Below, one piece after another: positions 35,571-43,995 of a DNA stretch of 64,000 nt; the first letter of the stretch is position 1, and each line of letters starts with the position of its first letter. The notes under the pieces were generated by a model. That model was not told where the DNA came from, made no database searches, and saw only the letters and a program-made list of their open reading frames with translations. Source of the stretch: Sipunculus nudus (Eukaryota; Annelida; Sipuncula; Golfingiida; Sipunculidae); assembly GCA_026874595.1 (NCBI GenBank), contig CM049314.1, positions 26,111,729 to 26,175,728 on the forward strand. The letters are read 5' to 3'. The position numbers and the translations under genes are program-made.

Positions 35571-36667
35571 ATCGCGTATATTTATATCAGAGGTTGATCA
35601 TGTTTTTTTATCACAAGAAGATGTAAATAAAAATTGCAAAAATTGCAATGAGTATAAATGTCTTTTAAATCCATACTGCAGGAACCCCCCAAACTGTTCC
35701 ATTAATCAAACTGTCATCATTTTGTCTGTTCTTTAGTAAATTCTACTGGTTCTACCGATGGTTCCGATGGTAACGCTTTCAACTGTTTTAAAACACGAGT
35801 TCCCCTTTCGGATTGTGGTTTTGTTTGTTTGACTACAATATCACTATTAGCCCTGCCTCCTATGATTGGTGTTTCTAAAATTTCCTGCACCGGTGGCCAA
35901 CTCAGGTCAGGACCACGAGGATCCGTGGCTTTTGCTACATGTTCTATCACTACTTCACCTAATGAGTTTGGAATGATTATGCTTCCACTTTTCGTTATAG
36001 GTATAGTGAGTCAATATTAATATCGACAACAGGAAATTGATCCACTGAGCAATCAAAGAGAGCCATCGATTCAACCCTGCCGTATTTTTGCTCTCTTAGG
36101 AGATATGATCTGATTACACAAGGACTACCTCATAAATCTCGAGCCTGATTCTTGGGAATTATCTTGCACAACTCTTCGAGACACTATAGCCTCTACATCC
36201 TCATAAACCATTCCCTGTTTATGCATACCTTAATTTACTCATGTTTTAACATGGCGTGTCTGTTCACAGACACTCAGTACATCCCGTGAAATTTCCATAC
36301 AGGCTGATATGCTATGGTTTTTCGGGTAGGCACAGTATGAGGCTATATTTCTTTAAAATTCCTTGGAAGAATGGATATTGTAACAGAATAAGGGATAAGT
36401 CAAATCTTTATCAGGTGAACCACTCTTCTTTTCATTAGTATGGGCTGTACGCATGCTCTTCCATTCGCTCCGTTATCCAGTTAATGTTTTAGCGATTATT
36501 TTTGATGTCTCTATAATTCCCCACCCCCCCCCCCCCTTCCCTCTTCTCCTTATTGTAATTATTTCTATGAGACTGCCATTTTGATAAAAAAAAAAAACAT
36601 GATGACCGTAATAAAAAAATATAACCTATGCGTATATTTAGCTAGATGCCAATCTTACAATTGATAA
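35571..36667 (-). repeat. Deletion-form unit P1 (~1,097 bp)
   Basis: At 35,611 the spacer phrase GATCATGTTTTTTTATCA is fused directly to CAAGAAGATGTAAATA. This removes about 575 bp, which in other units holds the type-2 GT block and the adjacent hydrophobic stretch. The rest is a protease module with open frame 35,717-35,950 (MIEHVAKATDPRGPDLSWPP). The same fusion occurs in P2 and P3, so the deletion came before their amplification. Confidence 0.85.
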
Positions 36668-37757
36668 ATCGCGTATATTTATATCAGAGGTTGATCATGT
36701 TTTTTTATCACAAGAAGATGTAAATAAAAATTGCAAAAATTGCAATGAGTATAAATGTCTTTTAAATCCATACTGCAGGAACCCCCCAAACTGTTCCATT
36801 AATCAAACTGTCATCATTTTGTCTGTTCTTTAGTAAATTCTACTGGTTCTACCGATGGTTCCGATGGTAACGCTTTCAACTGTTTTAAAACACGAGTTCC
36901 CCTTTCGGATTGTGGTTTTGTTTGTTTGACTACAATATCACTATTAGCCCTGCCTCCTATGATTGGTGTTTCTAAAATTTCCTGCACCGGTGGCCAACTC
37001 AGGTCAGGACCACGAGGATCCGTGGCTTTTGCTACATGTTCTATCACTACTTCACCTAATGAGTTTGGAATGATTATGCTTCCACTTTTCGTTATAGGTA
37101 TAGTGAGTCAATATTAATATCGACAACAGGAAATTGATCCACTGAGCAATCAAAGAGAGCCATCGATTCAACCCTGCCGTATTTTTGCTCTCTTAGGAGA
37201 TATGATCTGATTACACAAGGACTACCTCATAAATCTCGAGCCTGATTCTTGGGAATTATCTTGCACAACTCTTCGAGACACTATAGCCTCTACATCCTCA
37301 TAAACCATTCCCTGTTTACGCATACCTTAATTTACTCATGTTTTAACATGGCGTGTCTGTTCACAGACACTCAGTACATCCCGTGAAATTTCCATACAGG
37401 CGGATATGCTATGGTTTTTCGGGTAGGCACAGTATGAGGCTATATTTCTTTAAAATTCCTTGGAAGAATGGATATTGTAACAGAATAAGGGATTAGTCAA
37501 ATCTTTATCAGGTGAACCACTCTTCTTTTCATTGGTATGGGCTGTACGCATGCTCTTCCATTCGCTCCGTTATCCGGTTAATGTTTGAGCGATTATTTTT
37601 GATGTCTCTATAATTCCCCCCCCCCCCCCTTCCCTCTTCTCCTTATTGTAATTATTTCTATGAGACTGCCATTTTGATAAAAAAAAACATGATGACCGTA
37701 ATAAAAAAAAATAACCTATGCGTATATTTAGCTAGATGCCAATCTTACAATTGATAA
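36668..37757 (-). repeat. Deletion-form unit P2 (~1,090 bp)
   Basis: Near-identical tandem copy of P1. The protease-distal frame at 36,814-37,047 has the same 77-residue translation as those of P1 and P3. Differences are confined mainly to poly-C and poly-A tract lengths and a few bases. Confidence 0.85.
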
Positions 37758-38850
37758 ATCGCGTATATTTATATCAGAGGTTGATCATGTTTTTTCATCA
37801 CAAGAAGATGTAAATAAACATTGCAAAAATTGCAATGAGTATAAATGTCTTTTAAATCCATACTGCAGGAACCCCCCAAACTGTTCCATTAATCAAACTG
37901 TCATCATTTTGTCTGTTCTTTAGTAAATTCTACTGGTTCTACCGATGGTTCCGATGGTAACGCTTTCAACTGTTTTAAAACACGAGTTCCCCTTTCGGAT
38001 TGTGGTTTTGTTTGTTTGACTACAATATCACTATTAGCCCTGCCTCCTATGATTGGTGTTTCTAAAATTTCCTGCACCGGTGGCCAACTCAGGTCAGGAC
38101 CACGAGGATCCGTGGCTTTTGCTACATGTTCTATCACTACTTCACCTAATGAGTTTGGAATGATTATGCTTCCACTTTTCGTTATAGGTATAGTGAGTCA
38201 ATATTAATATCGACAACAGGAAATTGATCCACTGAGCAATCAATGAGAGCCATCGATTCAACCCTGCCGTATTTTTGCTCTCTTAGGAGATCTGATCTGA
38301 TTACACAAGGACTTCCTCATAAATCTCGAGCCTGATTCTTGGGAATTATCTTGCACAACTCTTCGAGACACTATAGCCTCTACATCCTCATAAACCATTC
38401 CCTGTTTATGCATACCTTAATTTACTCATGTTTTAACATGGCGTGTCTGTTCACAGACACTCAGTACATCCCGTGAAATTTCCATACAGGCGGATATGCT
38501 ATGGTTTTCCGGGTAGGCACAGTATGAGGCTATATTTCTTTAAAATTCCTTGGGAGAATGGATATTGTAACAGAATAAGGGATTAGTCAAATCTTTATCA
38601 AGTGAACGACTCTTCTTTTCATTGGTATGGGCTGTGCGCATACTCTTCCATTCGCTCCGTTATCTGGTTAATGTTTGAGCGATTATTATGTTATGTCCCT
38701 ATGATTCCCCCCCCCCCCCCTCTTCCCTATTCTCCCTATTGTAATTATTTTTATGAGACTGCCATTTTGATAAAAAAAAAACATGGTGCCCGTAATAAAT
38801 ATATATATATACCATACGTATATCTAGCTAGATGCCAATCTTACAATTGA
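37758..38850 (-). repeat. Deletion-form unit P3 (~1,095 bp)
   Basis: Third copy. Its fusion point reads TTTTTTCATCACAAG, a small variant of P1 and P2. It carries open frame 37,904-38,137 and leads into the more diverged block G15. Confidence 0.85.
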
Positions 38851-38892
38851 TAAATCGCATATATTTATATCAGAGGTTGATCATGTTTTTAA

Positions 38893-39190
38893 TCACTGAT
38901 TGTGATGCGTTCGGAGAGTGAAATCATAGGTTAAAATGGCTGTATTTCCATAGGTGTCAGTAGGTGTAACCACATTGACATTTGATAGGGTATCTTTCCC
39001 AAGTTTCTGAATGAGCTTTCTGTCCCTTAGGATGACGTGAACACATTGTCATCATTCATACTGTACAAATACTCGGCGCCTTCAATGTTAGTTCCAATAC
39101 AGGGGTCATTCGTGCCGTGCCCATGCAGGTTCCCTGAGTAAGGGCTATGTTCCCTGAATACGCGCAATGCTGTTCAATCACATCAGTAAA
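38893..39190 (-). pseudogene. GT-like block G15 (diverged type 2)
   Basis: It reads NDDNVFTSS, a stop, then GTESS. It is more diverged than the core copies, as expected near an array edge, and NDD is retained. Confidence 0.5.
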
Positions 39191-39557
39191 CGTCTTTTTT
39201 ACGAAAAGAAAACTGTGTGTGTGCATACAATCGGGTTAGCAAAATCATGACCTTAATAAATCTGATAGTTATAACCCTTGATAATTGAAAAAAAAAAAAT
39301 GATTGCGAAAAGGCGCTGACTATTTCTGCCACTGGTCGGTTTTCATGGTATTCAAGAGATTTCCCCGATAACAGATGCCCTACATATTGCGATAAGTTTA
39401 GATCCGAAGAAGCTGTACTCTTATTATATTCATTACCTCTTTCTTTATGTCGTTGATGTGCAATGGATACAAGCAGATCTAAATACACATTGCAAAAATT
39501 GCTATGAGGATAAATGTCTTTTAAATCCATATTACAGTAACGCTCTAGCTGTTCCAT
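39183..39557 (-). CDS. 124-codon open frame with one hydrophobic segment, diverged linker module
   Basis: The frame begins MEQLERYCNMDLKDIYPHS and continues through PVAEIVSAFSQSFFFFQLS to a basic end (RKKDVY). Residues about 93-110 are hydrophobic enough to be a membrane segment. In the other modules the same DNA is split among frames, yet the hydrophobic stretch recurs (FSSYFFLQLSIISITFILVM). It lies between the protease linker and the GT block. It may be a genuine stem/anchor remnant of the GT, or chance. No domain was recognised. Confidence 0.25.
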   Translation of the reverse strand: MEQLERYCNMDLKDIYPHSNFCNVYLDLLVSIAHQRHKERGNEYNKSTASSDLNLSQYVGHLLSGKSLEYHENRPVAEIVSAFSQSFFFFQLSRVITIRFIKVMILLTRLYAHTQFSFRKKDVY

Positions 39558-39559
39558 TA

Positions 39560-40230
39560 ATCAAACCGTCATCTTTTTGTCTTTTCTTTAGTTAGTTCTA
39601 CTGGTTCTACCGACGGTTCTGATGGTTACGCCTTCAACTGTTTAAAACACGAGTACTCCTTTTGGATTGTGGTCTTGTTTGTTCTTCTACATTATCACTA
39701 TCAGGCCTACTTCCTGTGATTGGTGTTTCAATAATTTCCTGCAGCGATGGCCAACTGTGGTCAGGGTCATAAGGATCCGTGGCTCTCGCTACATGTTCTA
39801 TCACTACTTCATATAATCAGTCTTGAATGATTATGCCTCCGAATACAGTACCTACTAACTCATAACCCAATCTCGGTACATGCATACCTTCATTTTCTCT
39901 TGTTTTAACAACAGGTGTCTGTTCACAAACACTCGGTACATCCCGTGATATTTCCATATGCTACTGATTTTCGGTTAGGCACGTTATGTGGCTATATCCT
40001 TTTAAAATTCCTTAAAAGAACGGGTATTGTAATAGAAAAAGGGATTAGTCAAATCTGTATAAGGTGAACGACTTTTCTTTTCATTAGTATGTGCTGTGCT
40101 ATAAGTCTCTATGATCCCCCCCCCCCCCTTTCCCTCTTCTCCTGATTGTTATTATTTTTATGAGACTGCCATTTTGGTAAAAAAAACATGGTGACCGTTA
40201 TAAAAAATATATTTAATACGTATATTTAGC
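39560..40230 (-). pseudogene. Protease-region module after G15 (most diverged)
   Basis: Recognisable words (ATDPYDPDHSWPS, VLKQLKA-like, CEQTPVVKTR-like) are present but broken by indels and stops. A ~200-bp segment (the LIDGTV region) is missing between 39,820 and 39,850. Confidence 0.5.
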
Positions 40231-40294
40231 TAGATGTTATTCTGTCAATTGATAAATGGCATATATTTAAATCAGAGGTTGATCATGTTTTTAA

Positions 40295-40585
40295 TCACTG
40301 ATTGTGATGCGTTCGGGGAGTGAAATCATAGGTTAAAATGGCTGTATTTCCATAGGTGTCAGTAGGTGTAACCACAATGACATTTGATGAGGTATCTTTT
40401 CCAAGTTTCTGAATGAGGTGTTCTGTCCATCCGGATGACTTGAACACAGTGTCATCATTCATACTGTACAAATACTCGGCGCCGTCAATGTTAGCCCCAA
40501 TACAGGCGTCGTTCGGTCTGTGCCCATGCAGGTTTCCCTGAGTAAGGGCAATGTTCCCTGTATAAGCGCAATGCTCTTCAGTCAC
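40295..40585 (-). CDS. GT-like block G16 (type 2), open 96-codon frame
   Basis: This is the rightmost copy and the only type-2 copy with an open frame. It includes HRPNDACIGANIDGAEYLYS, MNDDTVFKSSGWTEHLIQKL and TDTYGNTAILTYDF. It keeps GWT, which other copies changed, and NDD. The start Met (MTEEHCAYTGN) is not necessarily original. The frame ends at the same TGA as all the others, followed by TTAAAAACATGATC. A splice donor at CA|GTGATT just before the stop is possible, so it may be an exon whose partner lies elsewhere. Confidence 0.5.
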   Translation of the reverse strand: MTEEHCAYTGNIALTQGNLHGHRPNDACIGANIDGAEYLYSMNDDTVFKSSGWTEHLIQKLGKDTSSNVIVVTPTDTYGNTAILTYDFTPRTHHNQ

Positions 40586-40729
40586 ATCAGTAAACTTCTT
40601 TTATTAACTAACAGAAAACTTTGAGTGTGCATAGAATCGGGTCATCAAAATCATGACCGAAAAAAATGATAGCTATAACCCTTGGAAATTGAAGAAAATC
40701 AAATGATGGTAAAAAGGCGCTTATTAATT

Positions 40730-41110
40730 CTACCAATAGTCGGTTTTCATGGTAACATCAAGAACTTTCCCCGATAACAGATGCCCTACATATTGCGATA
40801 AAGTTTGGATCCGAAGAAGCTGAACTTTTATTATATTCATTACCTCTTTCTGTATGACGGTGGTATGCGATGGAATACAAGAAGATGTAAATACACATTG
40901 CAAAAATTGCAATGAGTATAAATATCTTTTAAATCCATACTGCAGTAACGCTCTAGCTGTTCTATTGCCTCTACGTCCTCATAAACCATTCCCGGTTTAT
41001 GCATACCTTCATTTATTCTTGTTTTAACATCGGGTGTCTGTTCACAAACATTTAGTTGTTGTCTTAGAAAAGGGATTAGTCAAATGTTTATCAGGTTAAC
41101 GACTCTTCAC
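40730..41110 (-). pseudogene. Array-end module lacking the protease segment
   Basis: The frame 40,730-40,912 matches the LQCVFTSSCIPSH segment of other modules. Directly above it, GMHKPGMVYEDVEAI joins to EQLERYCSMDLKD, so the whole protease part has been deleted. The array homology ends near 41,110, at a G-run (41,119-41,128). Confidence 0.55.
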
Positions 41111-41289
41111 AATCGCAGTGGGGGGGGGGTAAAATTGGGGTTTGATCGCTCTTTGATACCAATTTAATGCATTTTATTCACCATTAGTTTTATGTTTTCT
41201 CTTAATGTTTGTGGCACTGGTTAAGGGTGTGATCTTATTGGTTGATGAATTGTCAGTTACATTTTACATTTCAAAACTTATTTTCTTTG

Positions 41290-41580
41290 ATACAACTCTA
41301 AAACATCCTGATTTTTACATAACAGTTGCTGGACCTTATTTTTACGAACCGTTTGCAATTCTGGGTTTATTTTTACATGTTTAATATATTCATTTTGTTT
41401 TACAGATGGTGTTCACACAAAGCTTTCCTCACTAATCTGGTCTCTGTCTCAGACTAAACCTACTATGTTATTTTCAGAATTGGGATTCTCTATCACCTCG
41501 AAACACCCTGCTAACAGATTATCTGTTCTCTCTCACATAAAGCAAGGCTTCATACGATTGATGTGAAAACAACCTATGTG
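41290..41580 (-). pseudogene. Gypsy linker between integrase and RT
   Basis: Minus-strand reading gives HINRMKPCFM, a stop, ENPNSENNIVGLV, then VKINPELQTVRKNKVQQLLC and KNQDVL. The NPEL followed by a basic stretch and LL-KNQDVL is the pattern I associate with the segment just upstream of RT. Here it follows integrase directly. The RT that should come next is absent; the tandem array begins about 200 bp further on. Confidence 0.65.
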
Positions 41581-41589
41581 ACTCGTTTG

Positions 41590-42095
41590 TATCAATCACG
41601 TTGTCATTTTCATGTTTACTCGGCATCACTGTAAATATACCTTTCCATTGGATAAGAAGTTTGCTTGATTCTGTCGGTAATAACACTCAAACCTTATCCC
41701 CTACCTTCAGTTTACGAAGTTTTGTTTTCAGGTCGTTGTACCATTTGTATTTTGGTGTCCTGTTTGCTACAGAATTTCTAGAGGCTCCCAAAGTTCGTGT
41801 AACATTTCTTAAAGTTCAACCACACACTGATTTCATTATTACTTGGTAGCGCTGGTTTGTCCATAATTTCCGAAAAGTAGTCGTAGGACCACGAACGAGT
41901 CTACCGTAAAGCTTTTCATAAGGTGAGTTACCTAAACTGGAGTTTGGTATCTTTCTAAGTAAAAACAACAATGACGATATGTATATGTCCCATTGTCCGT
42001 GCTGTTCTGCCTACAACCTTTTTCAAAGCTTCTTGATAATCCCATCATACCTTTCCACCAAACCAATACATACGGGGTGATATCTAGTACTGCTG
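41590..42095 (-). pseudogene. Gypsy integrase, C-terminal half
   Basis: In successive frames the minus strand reads RYHPVCIGLVERYDGIIKKL (containing the third catalytic residue, Glu of VER), then SFGNY-like fragments, REIMDKPALPSNNEIS, KIQMVQRPENKT, and IQWKGIF. YHP-GLVER, the tyrosine/leucine-rich LLYGR-like region, and the QWKG-F motif are typical of Ty3/gypsy integrase core end and C-terminal domain. There are several frameshifts and stops. The first half of the integrase is missing here and is represented separately at 42,958-43,075. Confidence 0.8.
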
Positions 42096-42149
42096 TACAG
42101 ACAACAGTCTAAATGTATTTGAAACCCAAATTTTTATCCAACACTCTCT

Positions 42150-42720
42150 ACCTTAAATGCTCCAAACTGTCGTCATTTTTTCTGTTCTTCTGTCCTTATA
42201 ATTCCACGGGTTCCACTGACCGTTCTGATGGTAACACTTTCAACTGTTTTAAAACATGAGTACTTCCTTCGATTTTGGTCTTGTTAGGGCCTCTACACTA
42301 TCACTATTTCCCCTGACTCCTGTTATCGGTGTTTCTGCAATTTGCTGCACTAGTGGCCAGCTCAGGTTAGGATCATGAGGATCTTTCTACAAGTTCTATC
42401 ACTACTTCACATAATGAGTTTGGAATGCCTAAAGCTTTCACTTTTCGTTATAGGTATAGTGAATGAATGTTGATATTGACAGCAGGAAATTGATTCACTG
42501 AGCCATCAATGAGAACCATTGATTGAACCTTGTCCATATTTGTTTCGTCTTACGTGATCTGATCTGATTGCAGAAGTACTTCATCCTGAATCTCGTAGAA
42601 CTGATTCTTGTGAATTATCTTGCATAACTCTTTGAAAAACTGTTAGCCTGTTTTTCGAATATAGCCTCTACTTACTCAAAAATCATTCCCAGTTTATGCA
42701 TCCGTTATCAATGGTTTTCT
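42150..42720 (-). pseudogene. Gypsy protease and linker (right copy R2)
   Basis: Minus strand reads MPGMVF-like linker, then QESVLRDSG (protease active-site triad DSG, 42,590-42,606) followed by a stop. It continues with SMVLIDGSVNQFPAVNINIH, IPNSLCEVVIELV and RKNDDSLEHLR. This is the only copy near the array that still shows the DSG triad. It continues to the C-terminal integrase after an internal deletion. Confidence 0.7.
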
Positions 42721-42739
42721 GACAAATTGCACATGATTT

Positions 42740-42957
42740 ACAAACCCGTGAAACATCACAAGTTTAGAAGTTTATTCAACTCAGAAGGACCCCTTTCGGG
42801 GTATACAGAGTCATGCAATACATTATAAAGAAATTCTTACATGGCAAGATCACGTGATATAAAACAAATTTTACATAGTCATCGAATGACCAATAACAAT
42901 CAATATACGACAAAAGCACATATTTCTAACCTAAGTATAAAAAGAAGATAATATGCA
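42740..42957 (-). other. Non-coding segment between protease copies, possible LTR-like 3' end
   Basis: On the minus strand it contains a hairpin CCCCGAAAGGGG (plus 42,808-42,821), then GTTGAATAAACTTC with an AATAAA signal, and TTTTTATACTTAGG further upstream. These could be promoter and polyadenylation elements of an LTR, but no second copy was found in the window. No gene is seen. Confidence 0.25.
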
Positions 42958-43075
42958 ACATACCTGGCTAATGAATTTGATTTTGTAACTTCAAGATATC
43001 CCTAAACCACAACTTATGAGCAATTTTCATATTTTGTTCCGTATATTATTCTGGAACTGCCAAAACGTTGGGTCC
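42958..43075 (-). pseudogene. Gypsy integrase, N-terminal fragment
   Basis: The minus strand reads VLAVPE, a stop, YTEQNMKIAHKLWF and later PGM. This matches the VPE-Y---V-KIAH and WPGM words of the integrase N-terminal (HHCC) region. The fragment is short and broken by at least one stop. Confidence 0.6.
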
Positions 43076-43119
43076 CCCTTTATCAGTAGGATTTTATAGA
43101 TCTCTTAATTGTCTGCGCA

Positions 43120-43480
43120 ACCAACCATGTACTGCAACAAATATGTCATGGAAACCCAAATCTTTATCCAACTTTCGCCCTCAAATGCTTCAAACTTACA
43201 TCATTTTTCTGTTTTCTCCACCGGTTACCAATTCAGTATGGGAACATTCGGATCCCTGGCTTCTTCCACATTTACTATCACTGCTTCATATCAAGAGTTT
43301 GAAATGCGAAGCTTCCAATTGTCGTTACAAGTATGGTGTCTCAATATTGATATTGACGAACAGGAAATTCTTTCACTGTGCCATCAATAAGAACCATTGA
43401 TTGAACCATGTCCGTCTTTTGTTCTTATCTGATAACATAAGTACCACATCCGTAATCTCTTAGTACTGACACTGGGGTAT
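43120..43480 (-). pseudogene. Gypsy protease (right copy R1)
   Basis: It reads NTPVSVLRDYGCGTYVIR (43,430-43,476), where the catalytic DTG/DSG triad is DYG. This is followed by a stop, MVLIDGTVKEFPV and an SLKHLRAKV linker. The Thr to Tyr change and the stops make it inactive. VLRDxGC followed by VIR is a pattern I associate with aspartic proteases of mollusc gypsy elements. Confidence 0.7.
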
Positions 43481-43800
43481 TATCTGGCATAACCCTTCCA
43501 GACGCTGTTGGCATGTATTTGAACATAGGCCCAACTTCTTCATAAGCCATTCCTAGTTCATGCAAACCTTCATTTACAACTTGTTTTAACATCAGGTGTC
43601 TGTTTACAAACTCTCAGTACACCCCGTGATATATCGATACAGTCCGTTAAACTATCAGGTTTCGGGAACTGACACGTTTCCTGAATCAAAAGTTGTCATG
43701 GTTGCATTACCATTCTTCCTAGGATCTTCAGGTTACCAAACCCGTTTTTTCTCGGAGGACCACTATCAACCAAACAGGAGACGTGTAGGCTGATGTGATG
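43481..43800 (-). pseudogene. Gag-protease linker of the right copy
   Basis: It reads PKPDSLTDCIDISRGVLRVC, NEGLHELGMAYEEVGPMFKY in different frames. The same words recur in the array modules (ISRDV-SVCEQT, GMVYEDVEAI) and at 22.1 kb. This shows that the array modules derive from this element. Confidence 0.6.
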
Positions 43801-43995
43801 TTCCCTGAGTCACCATACCCTGAGCTACCTGTTTTATTAACTGAGGATTATCACGTCCAAAATAATTTCCTGCACACACGTAGCATGAAACCTTTCCTGA
43901 TTTTTTGGCCTCTCTTGCTATCCTTTATTCCACTTGTATAGCACAGGATGACCCTGACCTTACAATTTCTGGTCAGTCGCCGTTGAAGGTCAGGA
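43801..43995 (-). pseudogene. Gag zinc-knuckle-like segment
   Basis: On the minus strand (43,841-43,893) it reads KVSCYVCAGNYFGRDNPQL. Two Cys are in place; the expected His is Tyr and the last Cys is Asn. It is followed by QLIKQVAQG. Position just upstream of protease fits a Gag nucleocapsid knuckle in decay. Confidence 0.5.

Larger units (their letters stand above)
30501..35590 (-). repeat. Higher-order repeat copy B (~5.08 kb)
   Basis: Second copy of the unit at 25,400-30,500, with the same block order (G10, module, G11, G12, G13, module, G14). Protease frames at 31,225-31,443 and 34,041-34,319 match their copy-A counterparts with only a few residue changes. It ends where the next type-2 GT block would begin but is replaced by the deletion form seen at 35,611. 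Confidence 0.85.
22500..41110 (-). repeat. Nested tandem array of GT-like blocks and gypsy protease-region modules
   Basis: Sixteen copies of a GT-like block were counted. The TCA at each block's end on the plus strand lies at 22,521; 23,102; 24,266; 24,847; 25,426; 27,115; 27,693; 28,277; 29,939; 30,527; 32,196; 32,774; 33,358; 35,021; 38,893 and 40,295. Spacing is 578-590 bp when two blocks are adjacent and 1,164-1,689 bp when a protease-region module lies between them. Each spacer carries a poly-C tract, a poly-A tract, and the phrase TAGCTAGATGCCAATCTTAC. All blocks have the same orientation. The array interrupts a decayed gypsy pol whose RT-RNase H lies to the left and integrase to the right. 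Confidence 0.9.

Noticed and set aside
35829-38207. Plus-strand 63-codon frames repeated at 35,829, 36,926 and 38,016
   Set aside because: They are antisense shadows of the protease-distal frame and are identical only because the units are recent copies.
22500-41110. CRISPR-like or bacterial repeat array
   Set aside because: The repeat units are hundreds to thousands of bases long, in eukaryotic sequence with retroelement content, and there are no short regular repeats with unique spacers.
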